The notes: a model not told the origin generated them from the letters alone. A stretch of 9,207 nt of DNA from Psychrobacter sp. (GCA_020024075.1 JAHHUJ010000076.1:1-9207), one strand, 5' to 3'. Shown: positions 1 through 8,042, counted from the stretch's first letter. A program made the numbers and translations.

Positions 1-29
1 TTAGGTGAGTTTAAGTGATTAGGGTTTTT

Positions 30-176
30 TAGCCCTGATAGTAGCGGTTATCCTACTGGGGTGGGCGAGTTGCAGTGACTTGGCTAGAGGTGGTATCGAG
101 GTAACAGGAACGACTCTAGCCTGTAGTCACTGCCTCGCCTAGCCTAGTAGATAATAGCGGATAGCAGGATTAGCTA
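30..176. repeat. large imperfect inverted repeat (palindromic intergenic element)
   Basis: Two arms in inverted orientation flank a central loop of about 24 bases (90-113). The inner matches are GGCTAGAG/CTCTAGCC (82-89 with 114-121), GCAGTGACT/AGTCACTGC (72-80 with 125-133) and GGCGAG/CTCGCC (64-69 with 134-139). Outside these the similarity continues: 53-69 against 134-150 match at 14 of 17 positions. Weaker gapped matches reach TAGC (30-33) against GCTA (173-176). As RNA or extruded DNA it could form one long interrupted hairpin. It has no adjacent T-run, so it is not a simple terminator, and no open reading frame. It could be a MITE-like or REP-like element, a decayed inverted duplication, or a structured RNA; the sequence alone does not decide. 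The stretch 1-285 contains no gene. Confidence 0.65.
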
Positions 177-191
177 CAAATAACAGATAAT

Positions 192-244
192 AAAAAACCG
201 CCACATATCATATCGAGAAAAACTCAATAAGTAGAGGTGACGGT
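192..244 (-). terminator. probable rho-independent terminator of metH
   Basis: Read on the minus strand, ACCG (244-241) and CAC (239-237) pair with GTG (204-202) and CGGT (200-197), with one mismatch, and a run of six T follows (197-192). The first T closes the stem. The loop is long but contains a nested GAG/CTC hairpin with an A5 loop on the plus strand. It lies about 42 bases downstream of the metH stop codon. The long loop and interrupted stem make it a weaker candidate than the terminator near 5180. Confidence 0.45.
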
Positions 245-285
245 GCTATCAAGCAGATAGTCTAATAATAGGGTATAAACACCAG

Positions 286-3200
286 CTACAAGTTAGGATT
301 CAACCACTTCTCAGCAGTCTGAATATCCCAATCCTTACGCTTGGCGTAATCCTCTAACTGATCACGGTCAATTTTACCCACATTGAAGTAGACGCTTTCA
401 GGGTGTGAGTAATAGAAGCCACTGACAGAAGACGCCGGCCACATCGCATAACTTTCAGTCAAGTAAGTACCGATGGCATCTGTGGTGCCTAACCAATCAA
501 ATAACTTACCTTTTTCGGTATGTTCAGGGCAGGCAGGGTAGCCTGGTGCAGGACGGATACCGACATACTTCTCTTTAATCAGCTCTTCATTAGTCAGCTG
601 TTCAGTTGGCTGATAGCCCCAGTATTTAGTACGGATTAGCTCATGTAAGTGCTCAGCGAACGCTTCTGCTAGACGGTCACATAAAGCTTGTACCATAATC
701 GCATTATAGTCATCGCCAGCTTCTTTATAAGCGTCAGATAGCTCTTGAGCGCCTTCAATAGAGACGGTGAATCCGCCTAAATAGTCGGTGTGATAATCTG
801 ATGGTGAGATAAAGTCGGCTAAGCTATAATTGGGCTTGCCACTGGCTTTATCTGACTGTTGACGTAGATGCTCAAACACGTGCGTTGGCTGACCGCCCTC
901 ACTAGGTGGCTTGTCATAGACGGTAACCGTATCATGATCGGTACGTTTGGCCGGCATGATTTTGAACACCCCTTTAGGCGTTACTAACTTCTCATCAATG
1001 AAGCGCTGCATTAGAGTTTGCGCATTAGCAAACAAGTCTTTGGCCTCTTCACCGACCACTTCATCCTCGAAGATCTTCGGATACTTACCGACTAAGCCCC
1101 ATGAGATAAAGAACGGTGTCCAGTCAATGTAGGGCAGTAGGTTTTCAATGGGGTACTCATCAAAGATGACCTGACCAAGTTGGTTTGGTGTCGGCGGAGT
1201 ATAGTTGTCCCAATCAAACTTATAGCCAAGCTCGATGGACTCATCATAGCTGAGTTTGGCGGCTTTGGGCTTACGATTGGCAAGGCGCTGACGAACTTTT
1301 TCGTACTCTTCGCGAGTTTCACGTATTAGCTCAACACGGTGCTCTTTTGATAGCAGTTTGGTCACCACACCGACTGAACGTGAAGCGTCAGTGACGTAAA
1401 TTACCGCATCGTTTTTGTAGTTCGGTTCGATTTTGACTGCTGTGTGTGCTTTTGAGGTAGTCGCACCACCAATCATCAGCGGTAGATTCATGCCACGCTC
1501 TTGCATTTGCTTAGCGACATAGACCATCTCATCAAGACTTGGGGTAATCAGACCTGATAGGCCAATGATGTCAGCTTTTTCTTCAATGGCGGTGTCGAGT
1601 ATCTTATCGCAAGGTACCATCACACCAAGGTCAACCACGTCATAGCCGTTACAGCCGAGTACCACGCCAACGATGTTTTTACCGATGTCGTGTACGTCGC
1701 CTTTAACGGTAGCGATGACGACTTTACCTTTGGTTTCACCCTCTACTTTTTCGGCCTCGATATAGGGGTTTAATACCGCCACGGCACGCTTCATCACACG
1801 TGCAGATTTAACCACTTGTGGTAGGAACATTTTACCAGCGCCAAATAAGTCACCAACCACGTTCATACCATCCATTAGTGGGCCTTCAATGACGTCAAGC
1901 GGTTTGGCGTATTTTTGACGAGCCTCTTCAGTATCTTCGTCAATGTAGGTAGTGATGCCTTTCACTAGAGCGTGTTCAATACGCTTCTCAACAGACTGCT
2001 CACGCCATGACAAGTCGATACTGCCATCGTTTAGTTTGCCGCCAGCAACGTAGCTTTCGGCGACTGTCATTAGACGTTCGGTGGCATCTTGCCCGCTTTC
2101 ACCTTGATTGCGGTTAAGCATAACGTCTTCAATCGCTTCTCGTGCGTCTTTCGGAATTTCGTCATATACCTCAAGCATGGCAGGGTTAACGATACCCATA
2201 GTTAAGCCCGCTTGAATGGCATGATATAAGAAGACGGCGTTAATGGCTTCACGGATTGGGTTGCCACGGAAGCTGAATGACACGTTTGACACGCCACCTG
2301 ATACCATAGCATTGGGTAGGTTGTCAGTAATCCATTTGGTGGCGTTAATGAAGTCAACGCCATAGTTGTTGTGCTCAGGGATACCAGTCGCTACCGCAAA
2401 GATATTGGGGTCAAAGATGATGTCTTCACTTGGGAAGCCAACTTCATCAACTAAGATGTCATAACTGCGTTTACAGATCTCGATTTTGCGCTCGTAAGTA
2501 TCGGCCTGACCATCTTCATCGAACGCCATGATAATCACGGCAGCACCATAACGCATACATAGCTTGGCGTGCTCGACAAAGGCGTCGTAGCCTTCTTTGA
2601 GCGAGATGGAGTTGACCACAGCCTTACCTTGGGTACGCTTTAGACCCTCTTCAATGATATCCCACTTTGAGGAGTCAAGCATCAGAGGGACACGGCTGAT
2701 ATCAGGCTCGCCTGCCACTAAGTTTAAGAAGTGAATCATCGCCCCTTTGGAGTCGAGCATCCCCTCATCCATGTTGATATCGACGATTTGCGCACCGCCC
2801 TCTACTTGGTTGCGTGCCACATCAAGTGCTTCGGTAAACTCACCGGTTTTAATTAGACGTAAGAACTTTTTGGAGCCGGTGACGTTGGTACGCTCGCCGA
2901 CGTTAACAAACAAGCTGTCTTTGGTGATATTAAATGGCTCTAAACCAGATAAGCGGCACGCTGGTGGTATGGTTGGAATCTGGCGCGGTGGATACTTTTG
3001 CATCACGTCCGCAATGGCTTTGATGTGCTCTGGACGAGTACCACAGCAGCCGCCGACGATGTTTAAGATACCGGCTTTACCAAAGCCATCGAGTAGGGCA
3101 GCGGTCTCTTCAGCAGTTTCGTCATACTCACCAAATTCGTTCGGCAGGCCTGCGTTGGGGTGCGCTGAGATATAGGTATCGGCGATATCAGATAGAGTCT

Positions 3201-4101
3201 GAATATGAGGTCTAAGTGCATCGGCGCCAAGGGCACAGTTAAAGCCAACTGAGAGTGGCTTGGCATGGCGAATAGAGTTATAAAACGCTTCGGCAGTTTG
3301 TCCCGATAGTGTACGACCAGAGGCATCGGTAATGGTACCTGATATCATAATGGGCAGCTCATAGCCGATAACTTCAAACACCCCGGTAATGGCGAATATA
3401 GCTGCTTTAGCGTTTAGGGTATCGAAGATGGTTTCTACCAAAATAAGGTCAATACCGCCCTCTATTAAGGCGTATAAAGCTTCGGTATAGTTATCAACCA
3501 GCTCATCAAAGGTAACGTTACGAAAGGCCGGGTCATTGACATCAGGCGATAGCGAACAAGTGCGAGAGGTCGGCCCGATAACCCCTGCCACAAAGCGAGG
3601 CTTGTCAGGGTTGTGTGCAGTAAACTCATCAGCTACTTCACGAGCGATACGAGCCGCTTCAAGGTTAATCTCAGGCACCAGATGCTCCATCGCATAATCT
3701 GCCATAGAAATCTGAGTCGCATTAAAGGTGTTGGTCTCGATGATGTCGGCACCAGCAGTCAGATGATCACGGTGAATACTCTTGATGATATCTGGCTGGG
3801 TTAATACCAGTAAGTCGTTGTTGCCTTGTACATCTTGGTGGAAGTCGGCAAAGCGCTCGCCTCGATAGTCCGCTTCTTGCAGTTTAAAAGTTTGAATTTG
3901 GGTACCCATCGCACCGTCAAGCATCAAAATACGTTGCTCTAAGTGTTCAACGATACGCTGGCGAGCCGTTTGTTGCTTGTCTTTATAAGGCAGGCTTTCT
4001 GGCGGCGTTAGCTTAAAGTTTGCTGGATTATGCTCCCTTTTTTTAGGGGCATCGGTATTGGCTTTTGGCGGGTTGTGTTCGGGGTGTGAGCAGGTGGCCA
4101 T
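286..4101 (-). CDS. metH: cobalamin-dependent methionine synthase (5-methyltetrahydrofolate--homocysteine methyltransferase)
   Basis: This cytoplasmic enzyme transfers the methyl group of 5-methyltetrahydrofolate to homocysteine through methylcobalamin, making methionine and tetrahydrofolate. The 1271 residues carry the four classic modules. The homocysteine domain (about 55-370) has zinc ligands C289 (GFNC) and C352-C353 (GGCCGT). The pterin-binding domain spans about 395-650 ([13 protein letters not shown] at 398-410). The cap and B12 domain (about 690-925) has the DxHxxG motif D802-H804-G807, H804 being the lower axial cobalt ligand, plus SGLITPS at 849-855. The C-terminal AdoMet reactivation domain (about 945-1271) has RxxxGY at 1183-1188. 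E. coli MetH is about 1227 residues; the surplus is mostly an N-terminal extension of about 44 residues (Pro-, Lys- and Asn-rich), since the usual start aligns near residue 45-50. No strong ribosome-binding site precedes this ATG, yet no better in-frame start exists before M60, which lies inside the first domain. It appears monocistronic. No B12 riboswitch was recognised upstream. Confidence 0.97.
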   Translation of the reverse strand: MATCSHPEHNPPKANTDAPKKREHNPANFKLTPPESLPYKDKQQTARQRIVEHLEQRILMLDGAMGTQIQTFKLQEADYRGERFADFHQDVQGNNDLLVLTQPDIIKSIHRDHLTAGADIIETNTFNATQISMADYAMEHLVPEINLEAARIAREVADEFTAHNPDKPRFVAGVIGPTSRTCSLSPDVNDPAFRNVTFDELVDNYTEALYALIEGGIDLILVETIFDTLNAKAAIFAITGVFEVIGYELPIMISGTITDASGRTLSGQTAEAFYNSIRHAKPLSVGFNCALGADALRPHIQTLSDIADTYISAHPNAGLPNEFGEYDETAEETAALLDGFGKAGILNIVGGCCGTRPEHIKAIADVMQKYPPRQIPTIPPACRLSGLEPFNITKDSLFVNVGERTNVTGSKKFLRLIKTGEFTEALDVARNQVEGGAQIVDINMDEGMLDSKGAMIHFLNLVAGEPDISRVPLMLDSSKWDIIEEGLKRTQGKAVVNSISLKEGYDAFVEHAKLCMRYGAAVIIMAFDEDGQADTYERKIEICKRSYDILVDEVGFPSEDIIFDPNIFAVATGIPEHNNYGVDFINATKWITDNLPNAMVSGGVSNVSFSFRGNPIREAINAVFLYHAIQAGLTMGIVNPAMLEVYDEIPKDAREAIEDVMLNRNQGESGQDATERLMTVAESYVAGGKLNDGSIDLSWREQSVEKRIEHALVKGITTYIDEDTEEARQKYAKPLDVIEGPLMDGMNVVGDLFGAGKMFLPQVVKSARVMKRAVAVLNPYIEAEKVEGETKGKVVIATVKGDVHDIGKNIVGVVLGCNGYDVVDLGVMVPCDKILDTAIEEKADIIGLSGLITPSLDEMVYVAKQMQERGMNLPLMIGGATTSKAHTAVKIEPNYKNDAVIYVTDASRSVGVVTKLLSKEHRVELIRETREEYEKVRQRLANRKPKAAKLSYDESIELGYKFDWDNYTPPTPNQLGQVIFDEYPIENLLPYIDWTPFFISWGLVGKYPKIFEDEVVGEEAKDLFANAQTLMQRFIDEKLVTPKGVFKIMPAKRTDHDTVTVYDKPPSEGGQPTHVFEHLRQQSDKASGKPNYSLADFISPSDYHTDYLGGFTVSIEGAQELSDAYKEAGDDYNAIMVQALCDRLAEAFAEHLHELIRTKYWGYQPTEQLTNEELIKEKYVGIRPAPGYPACPEHTEKGKLFDWLGTTDAIGTYLTESYAMWPASSVSGFYYSHPESVYFNVGKIDRDQLEDYAKRKDWDIQTAEKWLNPNL

Positions 4102-4151
4102 AGTACTATCTTATATCTTGAGTTAATAGGGGATAGAAATCTCTTCTACAT

Positions 4152-4189
4152 CTATATGTATTTGGAACTACTATATATATTTGGAGCTA
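4152..4189. repeat. 19-bp imperfect tandem repeat over the metH promoter
   Basis: CTATATGTATTTGGAACTA (4152-4170) is followed at once by CTATATATATTTGGAGCTA (4171-4189), 17 of 19 identical. The right copy contains the predicted metH -10 box and part of the spacer. The left copy lies over the expected transcription start. It may be a duplicated regulator site or a slippage duplication of the -10 region. Confidence 0.7.
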
Positions 4190-4200
4190 CGGGTTGCCAA
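4172..4200 (-). promoter_or_regulatory. predicted sigma70 promoter of metH
   Basis: On the minus strand, TTGGCA (4200-4195; 5 of 6 to the -35 consensus) is separated by exactly 17 bases from TATATA (4177-4172; 4 of 6 to the -10 consensus). Transcription would start near 4165, giving a leader of about 64 nucleotides before the ATG at 4101. The leader is too short for a cobalamin riboswitch. Confidence 0.55.
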
Positions 4201-4324
4201 ATAAGATTTCTAAAATCTAGGTTAGTGTAGCATACTGCTTATGAATATCTAATTCTCTACTGGGATAAACCCATAGCAATATGGAGCAAGGCAGCTAAAT
4301 TGATTGGGTTGATTTCACAGTAAT

Positions 4325-4357
4325 ATCTTTAGGATATAGCAGTTATATCCCTAAGAT
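4325..4357. promoter_or_regulatory. imperfect palindrome upstream of the FAS1 gene
   Basis: GGATATA (4332-4338) pairs with TATATCC (4344-4350) around a GCAGT centre. After a two-base mismatch on each side, ATCTT (4325-4329) pairs with AAGAT (4353-4357). No T-run follows on either strand, so it is not a standard terminator. It sits about 100 bases before the FAS1 start and about 120 bases behind the metH -35 box, so an operator for either gene is possible but unproven. I could not identify a convincing promoter for the FAS1 gene. Confidence 0.4.
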
Positions 4358-4442
4358 TAATAACAAGAAATGAATTGGTTTGCGGATACAAGACAATAGG
4401 CACCACAGATTTTTTTGTTTAAACTAAGATGATTTATAAAAA

Positions 4443-4447
4443 AAGGA
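4443..4447 (+). promoter_or_regulatory. ribosome-binding site deciding the FAS1 start
   Basis: AAGGA lies 11 bases before the ATG at 4459. It falls downstream of the earlier in-frame ATG at 4429, which has only a weak AAG in front of it. This favours 4459, a start that also gives a compact, typical signal peptide. Confidence 0.55.
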
Positions 4448-4458
4448 CGTGCTTTATC

Positions 4459-5142
4459 ATGAAAAATATGCCCGTATGGACACTGGCTATGGCTTTAATG
4501 GCAGTCACTGTTAGCCAAAGTAACGCTCAGTCTAGCACTGCTGCTGCTAGCGACTTAGTTACTAATTCCAGCGTTACCAAATCGACACTGCAACAGCCCA
4601 ATGCTACTTATAGCACCTTCAATCACAGCCCTATAGTGCTTAGTCAGCCTGCTCAAACTTCCCCATCTAATGTCTCCAATGCAGCTAGCTCTATCCCTAT
4701 AAGCTATGATGCCTCTGACAATGCTTTACAGATGGCAAGACGAAATTCTAACTTATCGATATTGGTAGAGGCGATAGATGCGGCGGGGTTAACCGGCGTG
4801 CTTAGATTTGCTGGAAGTAACTATACAATTTTTGCCCCAGATAATGCCGCTTTTGAGGCTTGGTTTAATGAAACCACAATGACCAAACAAAAGCTGATGC
4901 AAAATAAACCTCTGCTACGCATTTTATTGGCTTATCATGTGCTAAAAACACCTCAACCACTGACGATAGCGCAGATGCAGCCCAGTCGGCTGACCACTTT
5001 TAATAATTACCAGCTGACCATCACCAATCAAAAGACGATTAAAGACGGTATAGGGCGTACAGCGGTTATAAAGGCGGCTGACATTCCTACCCGTAATGGC
5101 ACCGTTCATGTGATTGATAAAGTGCTTTTTCCAGAGGGCTAG
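4459..5142 (+). CDS. secreted fasciclin (FAS1) domain protein
   Basis: The 227-residue product begins with a signal peptide: a short N-region with one lysine (MKNMPVW), a hydrophobic core (TLAMALMAV) and a likely signal peptidase I site after SNA, near residue 23. A Ser/Thr/Asn/Gln-rich, probably flexible linker runs to about residue 82. One FAS1 domain fills the rest: the H1-type motif TIFAPDNAAF (about 123-132), the conserved YH (about 159-160) and the H2-type NGTVHVIDKVLFP (about 213-225). FAS1 domains are known as adhesion or matrix-binding modules in secreted proteins; the bacterial role here is inferred and the ligand unknown. There is no lipobox and no membrane anchor, so a periplasmic or extracellular location is expected. 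An upstream in-frame ATG at 4429 would add MIYKKRTCFI and cannot be excluded. The gene appears to be its own transcription unit, convergent with agcS. Confidence 0.88.
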   Translation: MKNMPVWTLAMALMAVTVSQSNAQSSTAAASDLVTNSSVTKSTLQQPNATYSTFNHSPIVLSQPAQTSPSNVSNAASSIPISYDASDNALQMARRNSNLSILVEAIDAAGLTGVLRFAGSNYTIFAPDNAAFEAWFNETTMTKQKLMQNKPLLRILLAYHVLKTPQPLTIAQMQPSRLTTFNNYQLTITNQKTIKDGIGRTAVIKAADIPTRNGTVHVIDKVLFPEG

Positions 5143-5162
5143 TGCAGTAGGTGATAGACATA

Positions 5163-5193
5163 AAAAACCCGATACTTTTAGTATCGGGTTTTT
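5163..5193. terminator. bidirectional rho-independent terminator between the FAS1 gene and agcS
   Basis: CCCGATAC (5168-5175) and GTATCGGG (5181-5188) form a perfect 8-bp stem with a TTTTA loop. It is flanked by an A-run (5162-5167) and a T-run (5189-5193), which also pair. The symmetry lets it serve both strands: it starts about 20 bases after the FAS1 stop and about 47 bases after the agcS stop. Confidence 0.93.
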
Positions 5194-5239
5194 AGTTTAA
5201 TTGAACTGTTAAATTGACGATTTATGCAACTTATTCGAT

Positions 5240-6787
5240 TTATTCGACATCGTTTTTACGATTGGCTTCAACATTTTGCTTATAGCGCTCTTCCCAGTAA
5301 GTGGCATTTTTGATACCGAACTTCTTAGGATCAAACACGAAGCGTTTGGCAGTCGTACCACCACCTGCTTTCAACTGTGCTTCATAGTCTTTAAGCATAG
5401 TTAGCGTAGGTTTTGCCACAAAGAAGATGACAATAATACCAATGATGTTTAACCAAGCCATCAAGCCAACACCCACGTCGCCTAATCCCCAGATATAACC
5501 TGAGCTGTTTAAGGCACCATAAGCGACCATAAACATGATAATAACTTTGACTAAGAACAGTCCAGTTTTACTAGCGCCTTTGCCCATAGAGCGGGTTAAA
5601 TAAGAAATATTAACCTCAGCAATATAGTAGTAGGCTAGGATGGTGGTAAAGGCAAAGAAGAGTACCGCAATCGCGATGAATGAGTCACCGAAGGTGCCAT
5701 AAACAGATTCCATCGCCATTTGAGTAAATGAAGGTGAGTTAATCTCAACGTCTGCAGCAACATTTTGGACGATGAATTGACCATCAGGTAACGAGCCTTG
5801 GATGTTGTACATGCCGGTAGATAAAATCATGAAAGCGGTTGCAGAACAAACCAATAAGGTGTCCACATATACTGAGAAAGCCTGAACCAAGCCTTGTTGT
5901 GAAGGGTGGTCTACAGCAGCTGCGGCTGCGGCGTGTGGCCCTGTACCTTGACCGGCTTCATTGGAGTAAATACCACGTTTGACACCCCAACCAATAGCAG
6001 CACCAAAGCCTGCTTGAGCGGTGAAGGCATCACCGATAATCATACCAAATACCTCAGGCACTTTGCTGAAGTTGGTAACCATGATTAGAAGGGCTAGAAC
6101 GATATAGCCTACGGCCATAAAAGGAACGGCGTATTCTGCGAAGTTTGCAATACGCTTAATACCACCGAAGATGATGAAGCCTAATACTACCATAATAATG
6201 GCTAGAGCAATTAGACGGCTAGAGCCTACATCTAGGCCCATGAAATTCATCATAGTACCTTCACCGGTTACTTGGGCCACAGCGTTAACCACACCGTTGG
6301 CCTGTACACCAGGTAAGAAAATACCACAAGCAATAATAGAAGATATAGCAAATAAAACACCATACCATTTTTGGCCTAAAGCTCTTTCGAAGTAATAAGC
6401 TGGACCACCGCGATATTCGCCAGTGATAACATCACGCTCTTTATAGATTTGACCCAAGGTAGATTCTACATAAGCCGTAGAGGCGCCTAAGAAGGCCACA
6501 ATCCACATCCAGAATACTGCGCCTGGACCACCGAAGCCAATAGCAGCAGCTACCCCAGCGATATTACCCATACCGACACGGCCAGCAAGGGCTACGGCAA
6601 GGGCTTGGAATGAAGAAATACCGTCATTGTCTGGTTTGCCTTTAAAAAGAAGGCGAAGCATCTCTTTAAACAGACGAATCTGAACAAAGCGGGTCATGAT
6701 TGAGTAGAATAAACCTGCTCCTAAGCAGAGATAGATTAGGGCAGGACTCCAAATAACTGTATTTAAAGCACTTACAATGCCTTCCAT
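5240..6787 (-). CDS. agcS: sodium:alanine/glycine symporter (AGCS family)
   Basis: This inner-membrane carrier of the alanine or glycine:cation symporter (AGCS) family imports alanine or glycine with Na+. The exact substrate is inferred from the family. The 515-residue product is almost entirely hydrophobic helices, probably 10-11 segments, with a hydrophilic C-terminal tail from about 465. Diagnostic blocks are GRVGMGNIAGVAAAIGFGG (69-87) followed by PGAVFWMW (88-95), GEYRGGPAYYFERALG (123-138) and the late signature GVKRGIYSNEAGQGTGPHAA (268-287). Length is usual or slightly long for the family. The start at 6787 is chosen because AGGA lies 8 bases before this ATG and the protein then begins MEGIVSALN, as expected of the first helix. 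A longer frame from a TTG at 6835 adds 16 hydrophilic residues and lacks that support. The gene is divergent from lemA and convergent with the FAS1 gene, so it is probably transcribed alone. Confidence 0.95.
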   Translation of the reverse strand: MEGIVSALNTVIWSPALIYLCLGAGLFYSIMTRFVQIRLFKEMLRLLFKGKPDNDGISSFQALAVALAGRVGMGNIAGVAAAIGFGGPGAVFWMWIVAFLGASTAYVESTLGQIYKERDVITGEYRGGPAYYFERALGQKWYGVLFAISSIIACGIFLPGVQANGVVNAVAQVTGEGTMMNFMGLDVGSSRLIALAIIMVVLGFIIFGGIKRIANFAEYAVPFMAVGYIVLALLIMVTNFSKVPEVFGMIIGDAFTAQAGFGAAIGWGVKRGIYSNEAGQGTGPHAAAAAAVDHPSQQGLVQAFSVYVDTLLVCSATAFMILSTGMYNIQGSLPDGQFIVQNVAADVEINSPSFTQMAMESVYGTFGDSFIAIAVLFFAFTTILAYYYIAEVNISYLTRSMGKGASKTGLFLVKVIIMFMVAYGALNSSGYIWGLGDVGVGLMAWLNIIGIIVIFFVAKPTLTMLKDYEAQLKAGGGTTAKRFVFDPKKFGIKNATYWEERYKQNVEANRKNDVE

Positions 6788-7280
6788 AGTGTGTTTCCTA
6801 GTGTTAACAAATTGAGTAACATGCCTGTCCCTCAATTAATTGTAATAATCTAAAAGTGTGTACAGCGCTTATTTAATTCACAGTTCTGTAGAAAAAACCA
6901 ACCAATACAATTAGATAAACACAAACACATAAGTAAGTTGTACTATTAGTAACTGTAAGTTAGTTTGACCAAATGTTACTAAAAAGTACGCCTAAGTAAC
7001 TGCAATTTGCCATAAAAAAAAGTAAATTGCTAGATTATTTTGAACTATTTTATAAAAAAAATTATAAAAATTAGCCAGTTGATAGTCATTGTTTGGCCTA
7101 TTACTATCGTGATATTAGGGTAATGAGGTTGTATTTAGGTAACAAAGAATTGTATTAATTGTGCTTTGACATCATTCAACAGTACAATCGTAGTACCTTA
7201 TTATTAAGTTTAAAAAATCTAAAGTGAGATTACTGGGTTTACCTGTAATTTAAAATAATTTAAAAATTTTCGGAGTAGTT
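6788..7280. other. AT-rich divergent intergenic region between agcS and lemA
   Basis: No gene is visible in these 493 bases. The region must hold promoters for agcS (leftward) and lemA (rightward). AGTAAC occurs at 6948-6953 and 6995-7000 and inverted (GTTACT) at 6975-6980. The two direct copies extend to a 12-of-14 match (6948-6961 and 6995-7008). An inverted repeat GCAATTT/AAATTGC (7002-7008 with 7024-7030) encloses an A-rich loop. A weaker one, GATAGT/ACTATC, lies at 7081-7086 and 7103-7108. None is followed by a clear terminator tract. I found no convincing agcS promoter. Confidence 0.6.
7166..7196 (+). promoter_or_regulatory. candidate lemA promoter
   Basis: A perfect -35 hexamer TTGACA (7166-7171) is followed by TAGTAC (7191-7196) at a long 19-base spacing, or by TATTAT (7199-7204) at a longer one. 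The -35 match is good but the -10 assignment is uncertain. Transcription would begin about 70-80 bases before the lemA ATG. Confidence 0.35.
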
Positions 7281-7892
7281 ATGTCACGTAAATCAATCCT
7301 TAAGCCACTTATGTTATCTACTGTTTTAGGCATGTCGGCAGTGAGCTTATCAGGTTGTGGTTATAACAACCTACAAGCACAAGATGAGCAAGTTAATGCG
7401 GCTTGGTCAGAAGTGGTTAACCAATATCAGCGCCGTGATGACTTAGTGCCTAATTTAGTAAAAGTTGTCAAACAATATGCGGATCAAGAACAAGAGGTAT
7501 TTACCCAAGTTGCTGAAGCCCGTTCAAAAGCGGGTAGCATTCAGCTAACCCCTGAGACGTTGAATGATCCGCAAGCTATGGAAAATTACCAAGCGGCCCA
7601 AGCGGAAATGACAGGGGCACTGTCTCGTTTAATGGCAGTATCAGAGCGTTACCCAGAGCTTAAGTCAGACAAGCTTTTCCAAGACTTACAAGCGCAGCTT
7701 GAAGGTACTGAGAACCGTATTACCGTAGCTCGTAACCGTTATATTCAAGAGGTCCAAAGCTACAATACTACCGTTCGTCAATTCCCAACCAATATTACAG
7801 CCAAAGTCTTTGGCATGGATCCGAAGCCTAACTTTACTGTTGAAAATGAAAAAGAGATTTCAACGGCGCCAGAAGTTGATTTTGGTGAGTAA
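7281..7892 (+). CDS. lemA: LemA family lipoprotein
   Basis: The 203-residue product has an N-terminal signal with lipobox LSGC (23-26), so C26 should be lipidated and the protein anchored to a membrane facing the periplasm. The rest is the helical LemA domain. It includes the family hallmark AWSEVVNQYQRRDDLVPNLV (41-60), continuing KVVKQYADQE. The second conserved block begins SERYPELKSDKLFQDLQ (121-137), goes on to NRITVARNRY (145-154) and ends with the YNxxVxxFP element (161-169). Length is typical. The biochemical role of LemA proteins is not settled; the family is known for co-occurrence with TPM/YgcG-type membrane proteins, as here. GGAG (7272-7275) stands 5 bases before the ATG, a good ribosome-binding site. 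The TPM gene follows after 229 bases on the same strand, so co-transcription is plausible but the hairpin-rich gap may reduce it. Confidence 0.95.
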   Translation: MSRKSILKPLMLSTVLGMSAVSLSGCGYNNLQAQDEQVNAAWSEVVNQYQRRDDLVPNLVKVVKQYADQEQEVFTQVAEARSKAGSIQLTPETLNDPQAMENYQAAQAEMTGALSRLMAVSERYPELKSDKLFQDLQAQLEGTENRITVARNRYIQEVQSYNTTVRQFPTNITAKVFGMDPKPNFTVENEKEISTAPEVDFGE

Positions 7893-7918
7893 CTAATTAT
7901 TTGGTGAGTAACTAATTA
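7881..7918. repeat. perfect 19-bp tandem duplication across the lemA stop codon
   Basis: TTTGGTGAGTAACTAATTA is present twice without a gap, at 7881-7899 and 7900-7918. The first copy encodes the last residues (FGE) and the TAA stop (7890-7892); the second is entirely downstream. The identity of the copies suggests a recent slippage duplication. It does not alter the LemA protein. Confidence 0.9.
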
Positions 7919-7922
7919 AAGG

Positions 7923-7947
7923 TTAGCTAACGTTAAAAGTTAGCTAA
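7923..7947. repeat. inverted repeat downstream of lemA
   Basis: TTAGCTAAC (7923-7931) and GTTAGCTAA (7939-7947) form a perfect 9-bp stem with a GTTAAAA loop. Each arm also contains the self-complementary TTAGCTAA. No T-run follows directly, so it is more likely an mRNA 3' stabilising hairpin or a protein site than a terminator. Confidence 0.55.
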
Positions 7948-7992
7948 AGCCTTGGCTCCGATGAGGTGTTAACGGAGTGTCGTCTATAACAG

Positions 7993-8042
7993 AGTAGCTT
8001 ATATGCGTATGGTGTATAAGCTACTAATTAACCTGCCTTTTT
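7993..8042 (+). terminator. possible weak terminator or processing hairpin between lemA and the TPM gene
   Basis: AGTAGCTTATA (7993-8003) pairs perfectly with TATAAGCTACT (8015-8025). Two G-T wobbles and one C-G pair extend it to a 14-bp stem with a GTATG loop. A T-run (8038-8042) occurs only 12 bases after the stem, too far for a canonical terminator. It may attenuate read-through from lemA or protect its 3' end. Confidence 0.4.

Noticed and set aside
18..39. Short stem ATTAGGGT/GCCCTGAT with a T-rich loop near the left edge, as a possible terminator.
   Set aside because: The T-run is in the loop, not after the stem, on either strand, and the stem depends on wobble pairs.
64..139. The AGTCACTGC string inside the hairpin resembles part of a cobalamin riboswitch B12 box.
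   Set aside because: The rest of the riboswitch core is absent, and the element lies downstream of metH, with no gene start following it inside the window.
30..176. Inverted repeat considered as an integron attC site or a tRNA gene.
   Set aside because: It lacks the GTTRRRY/RYYYAAC core sites of attC, and no acceptor stem, T-loop GGTTCRA box or anticodon arm could be placed.
947..3804. Several frames of 60-142 codons on either strand within metH.
   Set aside because: They overlap a confidently identified long gene, show no recognisable domain or ribosome-binding site, and are expected by chance opposite a long coding frame.
4375..4428. Promoter for the FAS1 gene from TTGGTT (4375-4380) and nearby AT-rich hexamers.
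   Set aside because: No -10 box falls at an acceptable 16-18 base spacing; the match is no better than chance.
4102..4428. Possible cobalamin or SAM riboswitch controlling metH.
   Set aside because: The predicted leader is only about 64 nucleotides and no conserved riboswitch core was seen on the minus strand.
5906..6395. Two plus-strand frames of 60 and 74 codons inside agcS.
   Set aside because: They lie antisense to a well-conserved membrane protein and have no independent support.
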